64,000 nucleotides of DNA from CAHJXG01 sp964235485 (GTDB taxonomy: Bacteria > Pseudomonadota > Alphaproteobacteria > Acetobacterales > Acetobacteraceae). The notes under the pieces are model-generated. The model was not told the DNA's origin, did no database searches, and worked only from the letters and a program-made list of their open reading frames with translations. The position numbers were made by a program, and so were the translations under genes. How positions within the stretch are numbered: position 1 is the first letter of the stretch; every line of letters begins with the position of its first letter. This document shows, piece by piece, positions 32,839 to 40,650 of this stretch. Location: assembly GCA_964235485.1 (NCBI GenBank), contig CAXSAZ010000019.1:1-64000 (forward strand). Reading direction: 5' to 3'.

Positions 32839-33515
32839 ACCTGCCGGCACATGGACAATAGCGGGCAAGCCGGGCACCTCGGCCGTGGGCCGGTGCAGAC
32901 GTGCTTGCCGAAGGGCACCAGGCGCTCGTTGATCTCGATCCAATATTCCTGCGGCAGCTTGCCGGCGAGGGCGGCCATGGTGCGCTCCGGCGTGGACCCG
33001 GCGACGTAGCCCCAGCGGTTGGCTATCCGGTGGACGTGGATGTCCACGCAAATGGCAGGCTTGTTGAACCCGACCGCCAAGGTCAGCGCCGCCACCTTCG
33101 GGCCGACCCCGCGGAATGCGGTCAAGCCTTCGGGCGTGTCCGGGACCGTGCCGCCGTGGCGCTCCAAGATGGCGCGGGACAGGGCGAGGATGTCGCGCGC
33201 CTTCGGTTCCGGGAAGGTGGCCCCGCGGAGCAGGGCGGTCAGCTCGCCTTCGTCCAGCGCCGCCATGGCCACGGGCGTGCGGGCGCGGGCGAACAGGCGA
33301 TGGCACACGGGGATCGTGGTCTCGTCCAGCGTGCGGGCGCTGATCAGGCTGGCGACAAGCTGTTCATAAGGGGTGTCGTATCCCTCGTCCCGGAGCTGGA
33401 ACATCGCCGCCTTGGGCAAGCGGGCGCAGGCCGCGCGCAGGCGGCGGAAAACCTCGTGGATGTCGAAGGGGTCCTTGCCTGCGGCGTCCGGGGGCAAAGG
33501 GGCGGGGTCAGGCAA
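32820..33515 (-). CDS. Endonuclease III-like HhH-GPD DNA glycosylase
   Basis: The 231-residue protein has the helix-hairpin-helix FRGVGPKVAALTLAVGF with the catalytic lysine position, then the catalytic aspartate in ICVDIHVHRIANRWG. The [4Fe-4S] motif is C-x6-C-x2-C-x5-C (CTGPRPRCPACPLLSMC), exactly as in Nth. It would remove oxidised pyrimidines and cut at abasic sites. Its divergence from canonical Nth (FRGVGP for LPGVGR) suggests a paralogue rather than the main housekeeping enzyme. The annotated start is a TTG at 33515 without a clear ribosome binding site; a TTG six codons later is also possible. Confidence 0.88.
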   Translation of the reverse strand: MPDPAPLPPDAAGKDPFDIHEVFRRLRAACARLPKAAMFQLRDEGYDTPYEQLVASLISARTLDETTIPVCHRLFARARTPVAMAALDEGELTALLRGATFPEPKARDILALSRAILERHGGTVPDTPEGLTAFRGVGPKVAALTLAVGFNKPAICVDIHVHRIANRWGYVAGSTPERTMAALAGKLPQEYWIEINERLVPFGKHVCTGPRPRCPACPLLSMCRQVGVGRA

Positions 33516-33684
33516 GCCGGACCGTCCCAGTCAGCATGGCGAAGCTCCTAATCTTTAAGCAGAAGCGCCCCGCGGCTTTGGCGCCGATCCCGTTGGCCGT
33601 CGCGGCATCGGGCATGTAAGCGCCGGGCGAGAACGCGGGTTGCAGCGGAGGCCTGTCCCTTGCAGCCGCCGGTGCCGCCAGCCG

Positions 33685-34863
33685 TCAATACACGTGTTCC
33701 CGGATCGGCTGGTTGGCCGCGATGCGCTCAAACGCGAAGGGCCGCAGGTCCACCGACCGCGCTTCCCCATGCAGAATCAGCTCGCTCGCGCCGGCGCCGG
33801 CGGCCGGGGCGTGCATCATGCCGTGGCCGCTGAAGCCGCAGGCCAGCACCAGGTTCGTGACCTCCGGGTGCCGCCCGATGATGGCGCTGTGGTCGAACAG
33901 GTTATGCTCATACAGCCCGGCCCAGGCCCGCAGCAGCCGCAACTGCTCGAAGCCCGGGATGCGATGGGCCAAGGCGGGCCAGATCACGTCGTCGAACAGC
34001 GCATGGTCCACGTCCAGGCCGAAATCGTCGGCGGCGTTCTCGGCCAAAGGCGTCGTGCCGCAGATGTACAGATGCCCCTCCGGACGGAACACGAAGCCCG
34101 ACGTGTCGAAGATGAACGGGCCGTGCGGGATCTTCTCCGGGCTGTCGAACACGAAGATGCAGCGCCGACGCGGCACCACCGGCACGTCCAGGCCAGCCAT
34201 CCGGCCGACCTGCCCGCTCCATGGCCCGGCGGCGTTGACGGCCGTGCCGCACAGGAGCTGCTTGCCATCGGCCAGCAGAACCGCGCCGATCCGCCCGGCG
34301 TTCGCCATTTCCAGCCCCGTCACGGTCCCATGGACGTACTCGACGCCCTGAGCGCGCGCCTTGCGCTTGAACGCTTGCAGCAGCGCCGGGCCGTCGAACC
34401 AGCCTTCCCCATCCGGGCCAAAGGACGCGATGCCGAGGTCGTCCACCCGCAGCCAGGGGTGGCGGTGCCGTGCTTCCTCCGGGGTGAGCAGCTCGGTGTT
34501 GACGCCGCAGGCCCGCTGCGTCGCGTTCCTCGCCTCGAAGGCCGGGATGTCGCCGGGCTTGCCCAGGATGAGGTAGCCGGGTTCGCGCAGGCCGATGTCG
34601 GCCTCATAGCCGTCCACGCTCAGCAGCTCCCGCACCCGGCGCAGGAAGCCGATGCTGTAGCCGGACATTTGGATGTTGGCCTCGGTGGCGAACTGCTGCC
34701 GGATGGCGCTGGTGGACAAGGAGGACGACGCCGCGGCGTAGGTGGGATCGCGCTCGACCACGGCGATGCGCCCGGCGAAGGCCGGGTTGGCGGACAGGTG
34801 GTAAGCGACGGAGCTGCCGATCACGCCGCCGCCGATGATCACCACGTCAAAGCTGCGCTGCAT
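33685..34863 (-). CDS. DAO-family FAD-dependent amine/amino-acid oxidase
   Basis: The 392-residue flavoprotein begins SFDVVIIGGGVIGSSVAYHL (FAD-binding), continues with the SSSLSTSAIRQQFATEANIQ segment typical of sarcosine/glycine oxidase-like DAO proteins, and ends with LACGFSGHGMMHAPAAGAGA, the C-terminal FAD motif. It oxidises a secondary or primary amine to an imine, using oxygen or the quinone pool. It is the last gene of a five-gene leftward operon and its start overlaps the end of the molybdenum-enzyme gene by 17 bases. It probably acts on the same imported nitrogenous compound. No glycine cleavage or tetrahydrofolate domain is fused. Confidence 0.88.
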   Translation of the reverse strand: MQRSFDVVIIGGGVIGSSVAYHLSANPAFAGRIAVVERDPTYAAASSSLSTSAIRQQFATEANIQMSGYSIGFLRRVRELLSVDGYEADIGLREPGYLILGKPGDIPAFEARNATQRACGVNTELLTPEEARHRHPWLRVDDLGIASFGPDGEGWFDGPALLQAFKRKARAQGVEYVHGTVTGLEMANAGRIGAVLLADGKQLLCGTAVNAAGPWSGQVGRMAGLDVPVVPRRRCIFVFDSPEKIPHGPFIFDTSGFVFRPEGHLYICGTTPLAENAADDFGLDVDHALFDDVIWPALAHRIPGFEQLRLLRAWAGLYEHNLFDHSAIIGRHPEVTNLVLACGFSGHGMMHAPAAGAGASELILHGEARSVDLRPFAFERIAANQPIREHVY

Positions 34864-37171
34864 CCTCGCCCTCCTTGTTCAGCGCCGCGGCCGCGGCTGC
34901 CCTGGCAGCCCGGCACGCCCGCCATACCCGCTCCGGCGTGGCGGGCATGTCTAGGTGCGCGATGCCCAGCGCGTCGGCGACCGCGGCCATCACGGTTTGC
35001 GGCGCGCCGATGGCGCCGGCCTGGCCCGACCCCTTGGCGCCCAGCGGGTTGCGGGCGGTGGGGTGCTCGTTGAACCGGACCTCCAGCGGGGGCAGGTCGG
35101 CCGCCCGCGGCAGGGCGTAGTCCTGGAACGAGGCGGTGAGCAACTGCCCGCCGCTGGGGTCGTAATGCACCCCCTCCATCAATGCCTGCCCGATGCCCTG
35201 CGCCAAGCCGCCCTGGACCTGGCCCTCGGTCAGCAATGGGTTGACCAGGATGCCGTAGTCGTCCACCGCGACGTAGCGCAGCAGCGCCACGGTTCCGGTG
35301 TCCGGATCGACCTCCACCTCCGCCACGTGGGCGCCGTTCGGGAACACGAACGCCTCGTTCGGGTTGTGGGCGTCGGCATCCAGGGCGCCGGGCGGCAAGG
35401 TGCGGGCCAGATCAAGCAGCGCGATGCTGGCACCCTCCGCATTATGGAACGCGCCATCGGCGAAGCGGACCGCCGCCGGGGCGGATTGCAGCAGGCGCGC
35501 GGCCTCCGCGTGGGCCTTGGCCAGCGCGGCGTCCAGCGCCATTACCAGCGCGGTGCCGGCCATCGGCAGGGAGCGCGCGCCGCCATGGCCGCCGCCGGAC
35601 GCAATGCGCCCGCTGTCCGCCTGCACCAGCCGGCACGCCTCGACGGGCACGCCCAGCCGGGCGGCGGCGAGTTGGGAAAAACTGGTTTCGTGCCCTTGGC
35701 CGTTGGACTGGGTGCCCGACAGCAGTTCCACCGTGCCGTCGCGCCCGAAGCGGACCGCGCCGTCCTCGCCGGGCTTGCCGCGCGAGGTTTCCAGGAAGCA
35801 GGCGATCCCTTGGCCGAGCCAGCGCCCGCGGCGGGCGGCCTCGGCCCGGCGCGCGGCGAAGCCGGCCTGGTCCGCCGCCCGCAGCGCCGCGTCCAGGTTG
35901 TCCCCGAACCGCCCGGTGTCCATCGCCGTGCCCAGCGCGCTCGTGTAAGGGAAGTCCCGGATCAGGTTGGCCCGGCGCAGCGCCACCCGGTCCCAGCCCA
36001 GCCGAAGTGCCGCAGCGTCCGCCAGGCGCTCGATGACGTAGTTCGCTTCCGGCTTGCCCGCGCCGCGGTAGGCGTCCACCGGGACGGTGTTGGTGAAGGC
36101 GCCGCGCACGTCCATGAACACCGCGGGGATGGCATACACCCCGCCCATCGCCGTCGCGGGCGCCACCGTATGCGCGCCGGGGCCGAGGGCGGACACGTAG
36201 GCGCCCAGCTCGCCCGTGGTTTCCACGTGCAGCGCGAGGAAGCGGCCCTCCGTGTCCAGCGCCAGCCGCGCCCGCGTCAGGTTGCCGCGTCCGTGCGCCC
36301 CGGACAGGAAGTCCTCCGTCCGGTCGGCGATCCAGCGCACGGGCCGGCCGAGGCGGCGCGCCGCCCACAGCAGGGCCACATGCTCGGGGTGCAAAACGTT
36401 CTTCATGCCGAAGCCGCCGCCCACGTCGGGGCAGACGACGTGGATCGTCTCAGGCGTCACCCCGAAGCAATGGGCCAGGTCGCGCCGGAGGCCGTGCACG
36501 TCCTGGCCGCTCAGCAGCAGGCGCATTTGTCCGGTCGCCGGGTCGTGCTCGGCGAGCGCGGTGCGCGTTTCCAGGGACGCGGCGACGACCCGGTTGTTCA
36601 CCAGGTCCAGGCTGACGGCGTGCGCCGCCGCCGCGAACGCGGCCTGGACGGCCGCCCGGTCGCCGCGCTGGTAATGGAACGCCAGGTTGCCCGGCGCGTC
36701 CGGCCAAAGCTGCGGCGCGCCCTCCGCCAAAGCATGGTCCGGCGCCGTCACCGCCGGCAGCTCGTCGTAGTCCGCCGCCACCTGCTCCAGCGCGTCGCGG
36801 GCGGCGGCGGCGGTGTCGGCCACGACCAGGGCGACCGGCTCCCCCACGTGGCGCACGCGCCCGGAGGCCAGGGCATGGCGCGGCGGCACGACCAGCCCGG
36901 CGGCCGGCGGCAGCGCCATGGCGCAGGGGATCGGGCGGATGCCGTCGTCCAGCAGGTCAACCGCGGTGAACACGCCGCAAACGCCCGGCATGGCCGCCGC
37001 TTCGTCCGTCCGGACGCGGAGCAGGGCCGCATGGGCATAGGGCGAGCGCACGAGGAAGGCGTGCAGGTGCCCGGCCGCCGGCACGTCGTCCACATACCGC
37101 CCGGCGCCGCGCAGGAAGCGCCCGTCCTCCAACCGCCGCAGCGAGCGCGGGTCAGCGGCAGTGCGGTGCAT
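34847..37171 (-). CDS. Xanthine dehydrogenase/CoxL-family molybdopterin-binding subunit
   Basis: The 774-residue protein is a complete large subunit of the xanthine oxidase family: SLRRLEDGRFLRGAGRYVDD at the N-terminus, VVCPDVGGGFGMKN, VDAYRGAGKPEANYVIERL, and near the C-terminus NPLGAKGSGQAGAIGAP. The last motif normally reads GxGExG, and the Glu is the catalytic base; here it is Gln (codon 35021-35023). The [2Fe-2S] and FAD subunits that normally accompany such enzymes are not adjacent. ATG 37171 has GGAGGA upstream. Co-transcription with the ABC importer suggests hydroxylation of an imported heterocycle or aldehyde. The substrate is unknown. Confidence 0.9.
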   Translation of the reverse strand: MHRTAADPRSLRRLEDGRFLRGAGRYVDDVPAAGHLHAFLVRSPYAHAALLRVRTDEAAAMPGVCGVFTAVDLLDDGIRPIPCAMALPPAAGLVVPPRHALASGRVRHVGEPVALVVADTAAAARDALEQVAADYDELPAVTAPDHALAEGAPQLWPDAPGNLAFHYQRGDRAAVQAAFAAAAHAVSLDLVNNRVVAASLETRTALAEHDPATGQMRLLLSGQDVHGLRRDLAHCFGVTPETIHVVCPDVGGGFGMKNVLHPEHVALLWAARRLGRPVRWIADRTEDFLSGAHGRGNLTRARLALDTEGRFLALHVETTGELGAYVSALGPGAHTVAPATAMGGVYAIPAVFMDVRGAFTNTVPVDAYRGAGKPEANYVIERLADAAALRLGWDRVALRRANLIRDFPYTSALGTAMDTGRFGDNLDAALRAADQAGFAARRAEAARRGRWLGQGIACFLETSRGKPGEDGAVRFGRDGTVELLSGTQSNGQGHETSFSQLAAARLGVPVEACRLVQADSGRIASGGGHGGARSLPMAGTALVMALDAALAKAHAEAARLLQSAPAAVRFADGAFHNAEGASIALLDLARTLPPGALDADAHNPNEAFVFPNGAHVAEVEVDPDTGTVALLRYVAVDDYGILVNPLLTEGQVQGGLAQGIGQALMEGVHYDPSGGQLLTASFQDYALPRAADLPPLEVRFNEHPTARNPLGAKGSGQAGAIGAPQTVMAAVADALGIAHLDMPATPERVWRACRAARAAAAAALNKEGEDAAQL

Positions 37172-37319
37172 GGGCGGCCTCCTCCGTGGCGTCGCAATCA
37201 ACCGCCCCCATCAGCACGGCGGGCAGGAGTTCTTGCGCCGGGCAGGGCGGGAGCCGCTGCGTCGTCAGTGTTGGATACTACCCGTGGAAGCGCGCCGCGT
37301 CACTGGGTCAGCATCCCCG

Positions 37320-38093
37320 TCACGCCCCCCGCACGTCCGTGCCCCAGCGGCGATGCAGGAAGCGTTCCCACGGCGCGAACAGCACCTTGTCGGCCAGCAG
37401 CCCGATCAGCACGATGACCAGCATCACCGCGACCACCTGCTCCATGGCGTTCAGCTCCCGCCCGTAATGCAGGAGCTGACCCAGGCCGAAGCCGCTGAGA
37501 ATGGTCACGTAGATCTCGGCCGCCATCAGCGAGCGCCAGGCAAACGCCCAGCCCTGCTTCATGCCGCTGACCAGGAAAGGCAGCGACGCCGGCAGGATCA
37601 CCCGCGTCCAGCGGTGGAAGCCCGCCGACCCCATGGTCCGCGCCGCGCGGGCGTAAACGGTGGGGATGCTGCGCGCGCCCGTGTCGGTCGCGATCATCAC
37701 GGACCAGGTGGTGCCCATGACCACCACGAACAGCATCGCGCCCTCGCTCTGGCCGAACCACAGCAGAGCGAGCGGGATCCAGCACACGCTGGGCAGCGTT
37801 TGCAGCCCGAGCGCCAGCACGCCCACCGTGTCCTCCACGACCTCCCACGTACTGGACAGCAGGCCCAGCGGCAGCCCGATGGCGACGCCCATGGCGTAGC
37901 CGACCAGCAGCCGGCGCAGCGTCACCCCCGTGGCTTCCAGCAGGCTCCCGTCCGCCAGCGCCGCACCGAGATACTCGGCCACGCTGCCCGGCGACGGCAG
38001 CAGCACCGGCGACCAACGCCCGCTCCAGGACATGGCCTGCCACGCCGCGACGAGGCCGGCGAAGAACAGCGCGGCGACCAGCACGCGCCTCAC
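37320..38093 (-). CDS. ABC transporter permease, nitrate/sulfonate/taurine type
   Basis: The 257-residue protein has about six hydrophobic helices and the SsuC/TauC coupling motif in RTMGSAGFHRWTRVILPASLP (shown in part), followed by VSGMKQGWAFAWRSLMAAE. The GTG start (38091-38093) overlaps the ATPase stop, TGA, so translation is coupled. It forms the inner-membrane channel of the importer encoded with the ATPase and binding protein upstream. The missing N-terminal extension of some homologues is not significant. Confidence 0.9.
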   Translation of the reverse strand: MRRVLVAALFFAGLVAAWQAMSWSGRWSPVLLPSPGSVAEYLGAALADGSLLEATGVTLRRLLVGYAMGVAIGLPLGLLSSTWEVVEDTVGVLALGLQTLPSVCWIPLALLWFGQSEGAMLFVVVMGTTWSVMIATDTGARSIPTVYARAARTMGSAGFHRWTRVILPASLPFLVSGMKQGWAFAWRSLMAAEIYVTILSGFGLGQLLHYGRELNAMEQVVAVMLVIVLIGLLADKVLFAPWERFLHRRWGTDVRGA

Positions 38094-38899
38094 AGCATCG
38101 CGTCCGGCGTGTAGTAGCTTTTCAGCGCCGCGGTGATGCGCGACGCATAGCCGGACAGCTCGGCGCCGTTGATGTCGCGGGGGCGGGGCAGGGGGATGTC
38201 GAACACCTCGCGCAACTGCCCGGGGTGGGGGGAGAACAGCACCACCCGGTCGGCCAGGCAAACCGCCTCCCGCACGTTGTGGGTGACGAGCAGGATGGTC
38301 TTGCGCCGGGTCCGCCAGATCTCCTGCAGGTCGTCGTAAAGCTGCTCGCGGGTGAGGGCGTCGAGCGCCGAGAACGGCTCGTCCATCAGCAGCATCCGCG
38401 GGTCGGGAGCGAGCGCGCGGGCCAGCGCCACGCGCTGGCGCATCCCGCCGGACAGCTCGTGCACGTTGGCGCGGGCGAAGCGTTCCAGCTTGACCAGGCG
38501 CAGGTGCTCCATCGCCCTCTCGACCCGCTGGCGGCGTCCGAGGCCCGGCACCAGCCTCAGCCCGAACAGCACGTTGCCGAGCGCATCGAGCCAGGGGAAC
38601 AGGGCAGACTCCTGGAACATGACCAGCCGGTGCCGCTCCGGCCCCGTGACGGGCACGCCGTCCGCCTCGACCCGGCCCGCGTCCGGCTTGGTCAGCCCGG
38701 CCACGATGTCGAGCAGGGTCGATTTGCCGCATCCGCTCGGGCCGACCAGGCAGACGAACTCGCCGGGCTGCACGTGCAGGCTCACGTCGTCGAGGGCGTG
38801 GACGCTGTCCCGGCGCGTGCGGAACCATTTGGACACGCCCTCGACGAGCAGCTCGCCCAGGCGCTCGTCCCCAAGCGGCGCGGTGTTGGCCGCCGGCAT
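38090..38899 (-). CDS. ABC transporter ATP-binding protein, nitrate/sulfonate/taurine type
   Basis: The 269-residue ATPase has Walker A GPSGCGKST, the Q-loop VMFQESALFPWLD, the signature LSGGMRQRVALARAL, Walker B MLLMDEPFSALD and the H-loop LLVTHNVREA. The sequence is closest in style to SsuB/TauB/NrtD. The ATG at 38899 is 13 bases after the binding-protein stop; a GTG four codons upstream is possible. It powers the permease encoded next. Confidence 0.93.
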   Translation of the reverse strand: MPAANTAPLGDERLGELLVEGVSKWFRTRRDSVHALDDVSLHVQPGEFVCLVGPSGCGKSTLLDIVAGLTKPDAGRVEADGVPVTGPERHRLVMFQESALFPWLDALGNVLFGLRLVPGLGRRQRVERAMEHLRLVKLERFARANVHELSGGMRQRVALARALAPDPRMLLMDEPFSALDALTREQLYDDLQEIWRTRRKTILLVTHNVREAVCLADRVVLFSPHPGQLREVFDIPLPRPRDINGAELSGYASRITAALKSYYTPDAML

Positions 38900-38912
38900 G
38901 TCCAAGGCCACG

Positions 38913-39947
38913 CTAAGGTTTCTCGACCAGGCGGGACAGGTCGGGCGCCGTGCGCAGGAAGCCGGCGTCCTTGGCCTTCGCGACGAAGCCTTCCAGCGCA
39001 TCGCGCGACACGGACGGGGTGAGCACGATCCGGGACCAGGCGCGCGCGATCAGCTCGGGCTTGACCTCCGTGCGCGTTTGCGCCGCCAGTTCCTCGCGCG
39101 CAAGCCGCTGCGCGTCCTCGGGGTTGGCCACCATCCACGCCGTCAGCTCCTCGTGCGCCGCGACGAAGCGCCGGGCGAGGTCGCGCCGTTCCCGGAGGAG
39201 CTTGGCGCTGGAGGCGAGCACGGTGGTCACGGACTCTCGTTCCTCCACGAGCACCTGGCCGCCCGCCTCCATTTCCAGGCGCGTCACCCAAGGCTCGACG
39301 GTCCACACCGCGTCCAGTTGCCGGCGCCCGAACAGCGCGAGCTGGTCCGGGTTGGCGGTGGGGATCACCTGGGCGTCGCCGCCGGTCGGCGTGACGCGCA
39401 GGCCCCCGGCGGTGAGCCAGGCGCGGGCGGCCACGTCCTGGGTGTTGCCGAGCTGGGGGGTCGCGATCCGCTTGCCCCGGAAGTCGGCCGGCCCCCGCAG
39501 CCCGGCGTCCGGCTGCACGACCAGGGCCGCGCCCCCTTCAACCGCGCCGGCGACGATGCGGATGTCCTCGCCGCGCGCCTTGGCGTAGGCGTTGATTGCC
39601 GGGCTGGGGCCGACATAGGTGAGGTCGATGCTGTCGGCGAAGATCGCCTCCATCGCGCTTGGCCCGGCGTTGTAGGTGAACCAGTCCAGCCTCACGCCCG
39701 GACCGAGGCGCTGCTCGAACCAGCCCTGGCCCCGGCGCGCCATCCCGCGTGCGACGAGGGCTTGGACGTGGGTGATGTTCGGGAAGTGGCCGATCCGGAG
39801 CGTGGCGGCCTGGGCGGAGGCCGCCGGGCCGAGGCCCGGGGCGGCCAGCAGCGCCAGGCCCAGCGCGAGGCAGGCGCGGCGGCCACGGCGCGGCGCGGGG
39901 AGCTGCCCGTTTGATCGGGTCATGCCGTTGTCATGCGATGGGCGCAT
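38913..39947 (-). CDS. ABC transporter substrate-binding protein, NMT1/SsuA-like
   Basis: The 344-residue precursor has an arginine-rich N-region (APRRGRRACLALGLALLAA) and a hydrophobic core ending near ASAQA, a Sec-type signal. The mature part TLRIGHFPNITHVQALVARG, WFTYNAGPSAMEAIFADSIDLTYVG and IATPQLGNTQDVAARAWL is typical of aliphatic sulfonate/nitrate/taurine binding proteins. ATG 39947 has GGAGG four bases upstream. As first gene of the ABC-oxidase operon it defines the imported compound, which cannot be deduced. Confidence 0.9.
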   Translation of the reverse strand: MRPSHDNGMTRSNGQLPAPRRGRRACLALGLALLAAPGLGPAASAQAATLRIGHFPNITHVQALVARGMARRGQGWFEQRLGPGVRLDWFTYNAGPSAMEAIFADSIDLTYVGPSPAINAYAKARGEDIRIVAGAVEGGAALVVQPDAGLRGPADFRGKRIATPQLGNTQDVAARAWLTAGGLRVTPTGGDAQVIPTANPDQLALFGRRQLDAVWTVEPWVTRLEMEAGGQVLVEERESVTTVLASSAKLLRERRDLARRFVAAHEELTAWMVANPEDAQRLAREELAAQTRTEVKPELIARAWSRIVLTPSVSRDALEGFVAKAKDAGFLRTAPDLSRLVEKP

Positions 39948-40650
39948 CGGACCTCCATGGGGACGAGTGATGCCGGGGGCGGCGTGGTGCCTCCCCATCT
40001 CGGTCAAGACCTTTGCCGTGCCGCCTCCATGCTGTCGATACAGTCTTCGTGGAACCCGCGGCCAGCCGGGCGCAGCGCGTCGCGCCGCGGGTCGAGGCTT
40101 TGGTGGTCGGTGGGTATGCGAGCATAGCCGATCGGCATGGCGCCTCAGTGGTCAGGGAACCCGTCCAGGCCGAAAGAACTGGGCCGTAGGAAGTATGGCC
40201 GGGTTCCATGCCGGAGGTCGAGCCGTAAATGCCCGCGTCCGGAGCGGGGGCCGGCTCGGGGCCGGGAGCGGCCGTTTGCCTTCCCCGGCCCGGCCCTTGG
40301 TTGCACTGTGCAATAAAAACCACATGCGGGAGAAAACCGCCTTTCCCTGCATGGACGTCCCCTGCCGCATTGCAGCCATCAATCCCAGCCTATGCTAACA
40401 AGCGGTCACATGAACAACTCTGCAGCGACCCGCGCCGACGAGCGCGTCGGGAAAGCTTTGCCGAGCGGCTTGGGGCGGCGCAACTCCGCATGGAAGTAAC
40501 GATCACGATAAAGTTAGCGATCACATAATCGGCAAGTCAGCTTAAGTGAGCAGTAACAGGCGTTTAAACGCCCTGTTTCCGACACAATCAGTCTTCAATC
40601 TTCCGCGGCGTTGAGGATCGTCTTTGGCGAGTCCTTCAAGGGTGTCAGTC
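39948..40650. other. 703-bp divergent intergenic region with an AT-rich, repeat-bearing control segment
   Basis: No gene is supported. The right part (about 40310-40620) is the most AT-rich DNA nearby. It contains a direct repeat CGATCAC (40500-40506 and 40518-40524), a CTTAAG-centred dyad near 40541 and a long near-palindrome at 40555-40577. It probably contains promoters for both the leftward ABC operon and the rightward gene at 40651, with binding sites for at least one regulator. AAGGGTG at 40638-40644 is the ribosome binding site of the 40651 gene. Confidence 0.5.
40555..40577. promoter_or_regulatory. Near-perfect 23-bp palindrome upstream of the 40651 gene
   Basis: AACAGGCGTTT is followed directly by AAACGCCCTGTT. 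The arms are perfect inverted copies except for one extra C in the right arm. Lying 74 bases upstream of the ATG at 40651 in AT-rich DNA, it is a candidate operator or a structured leader hairpin. Confidence 0.5.
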
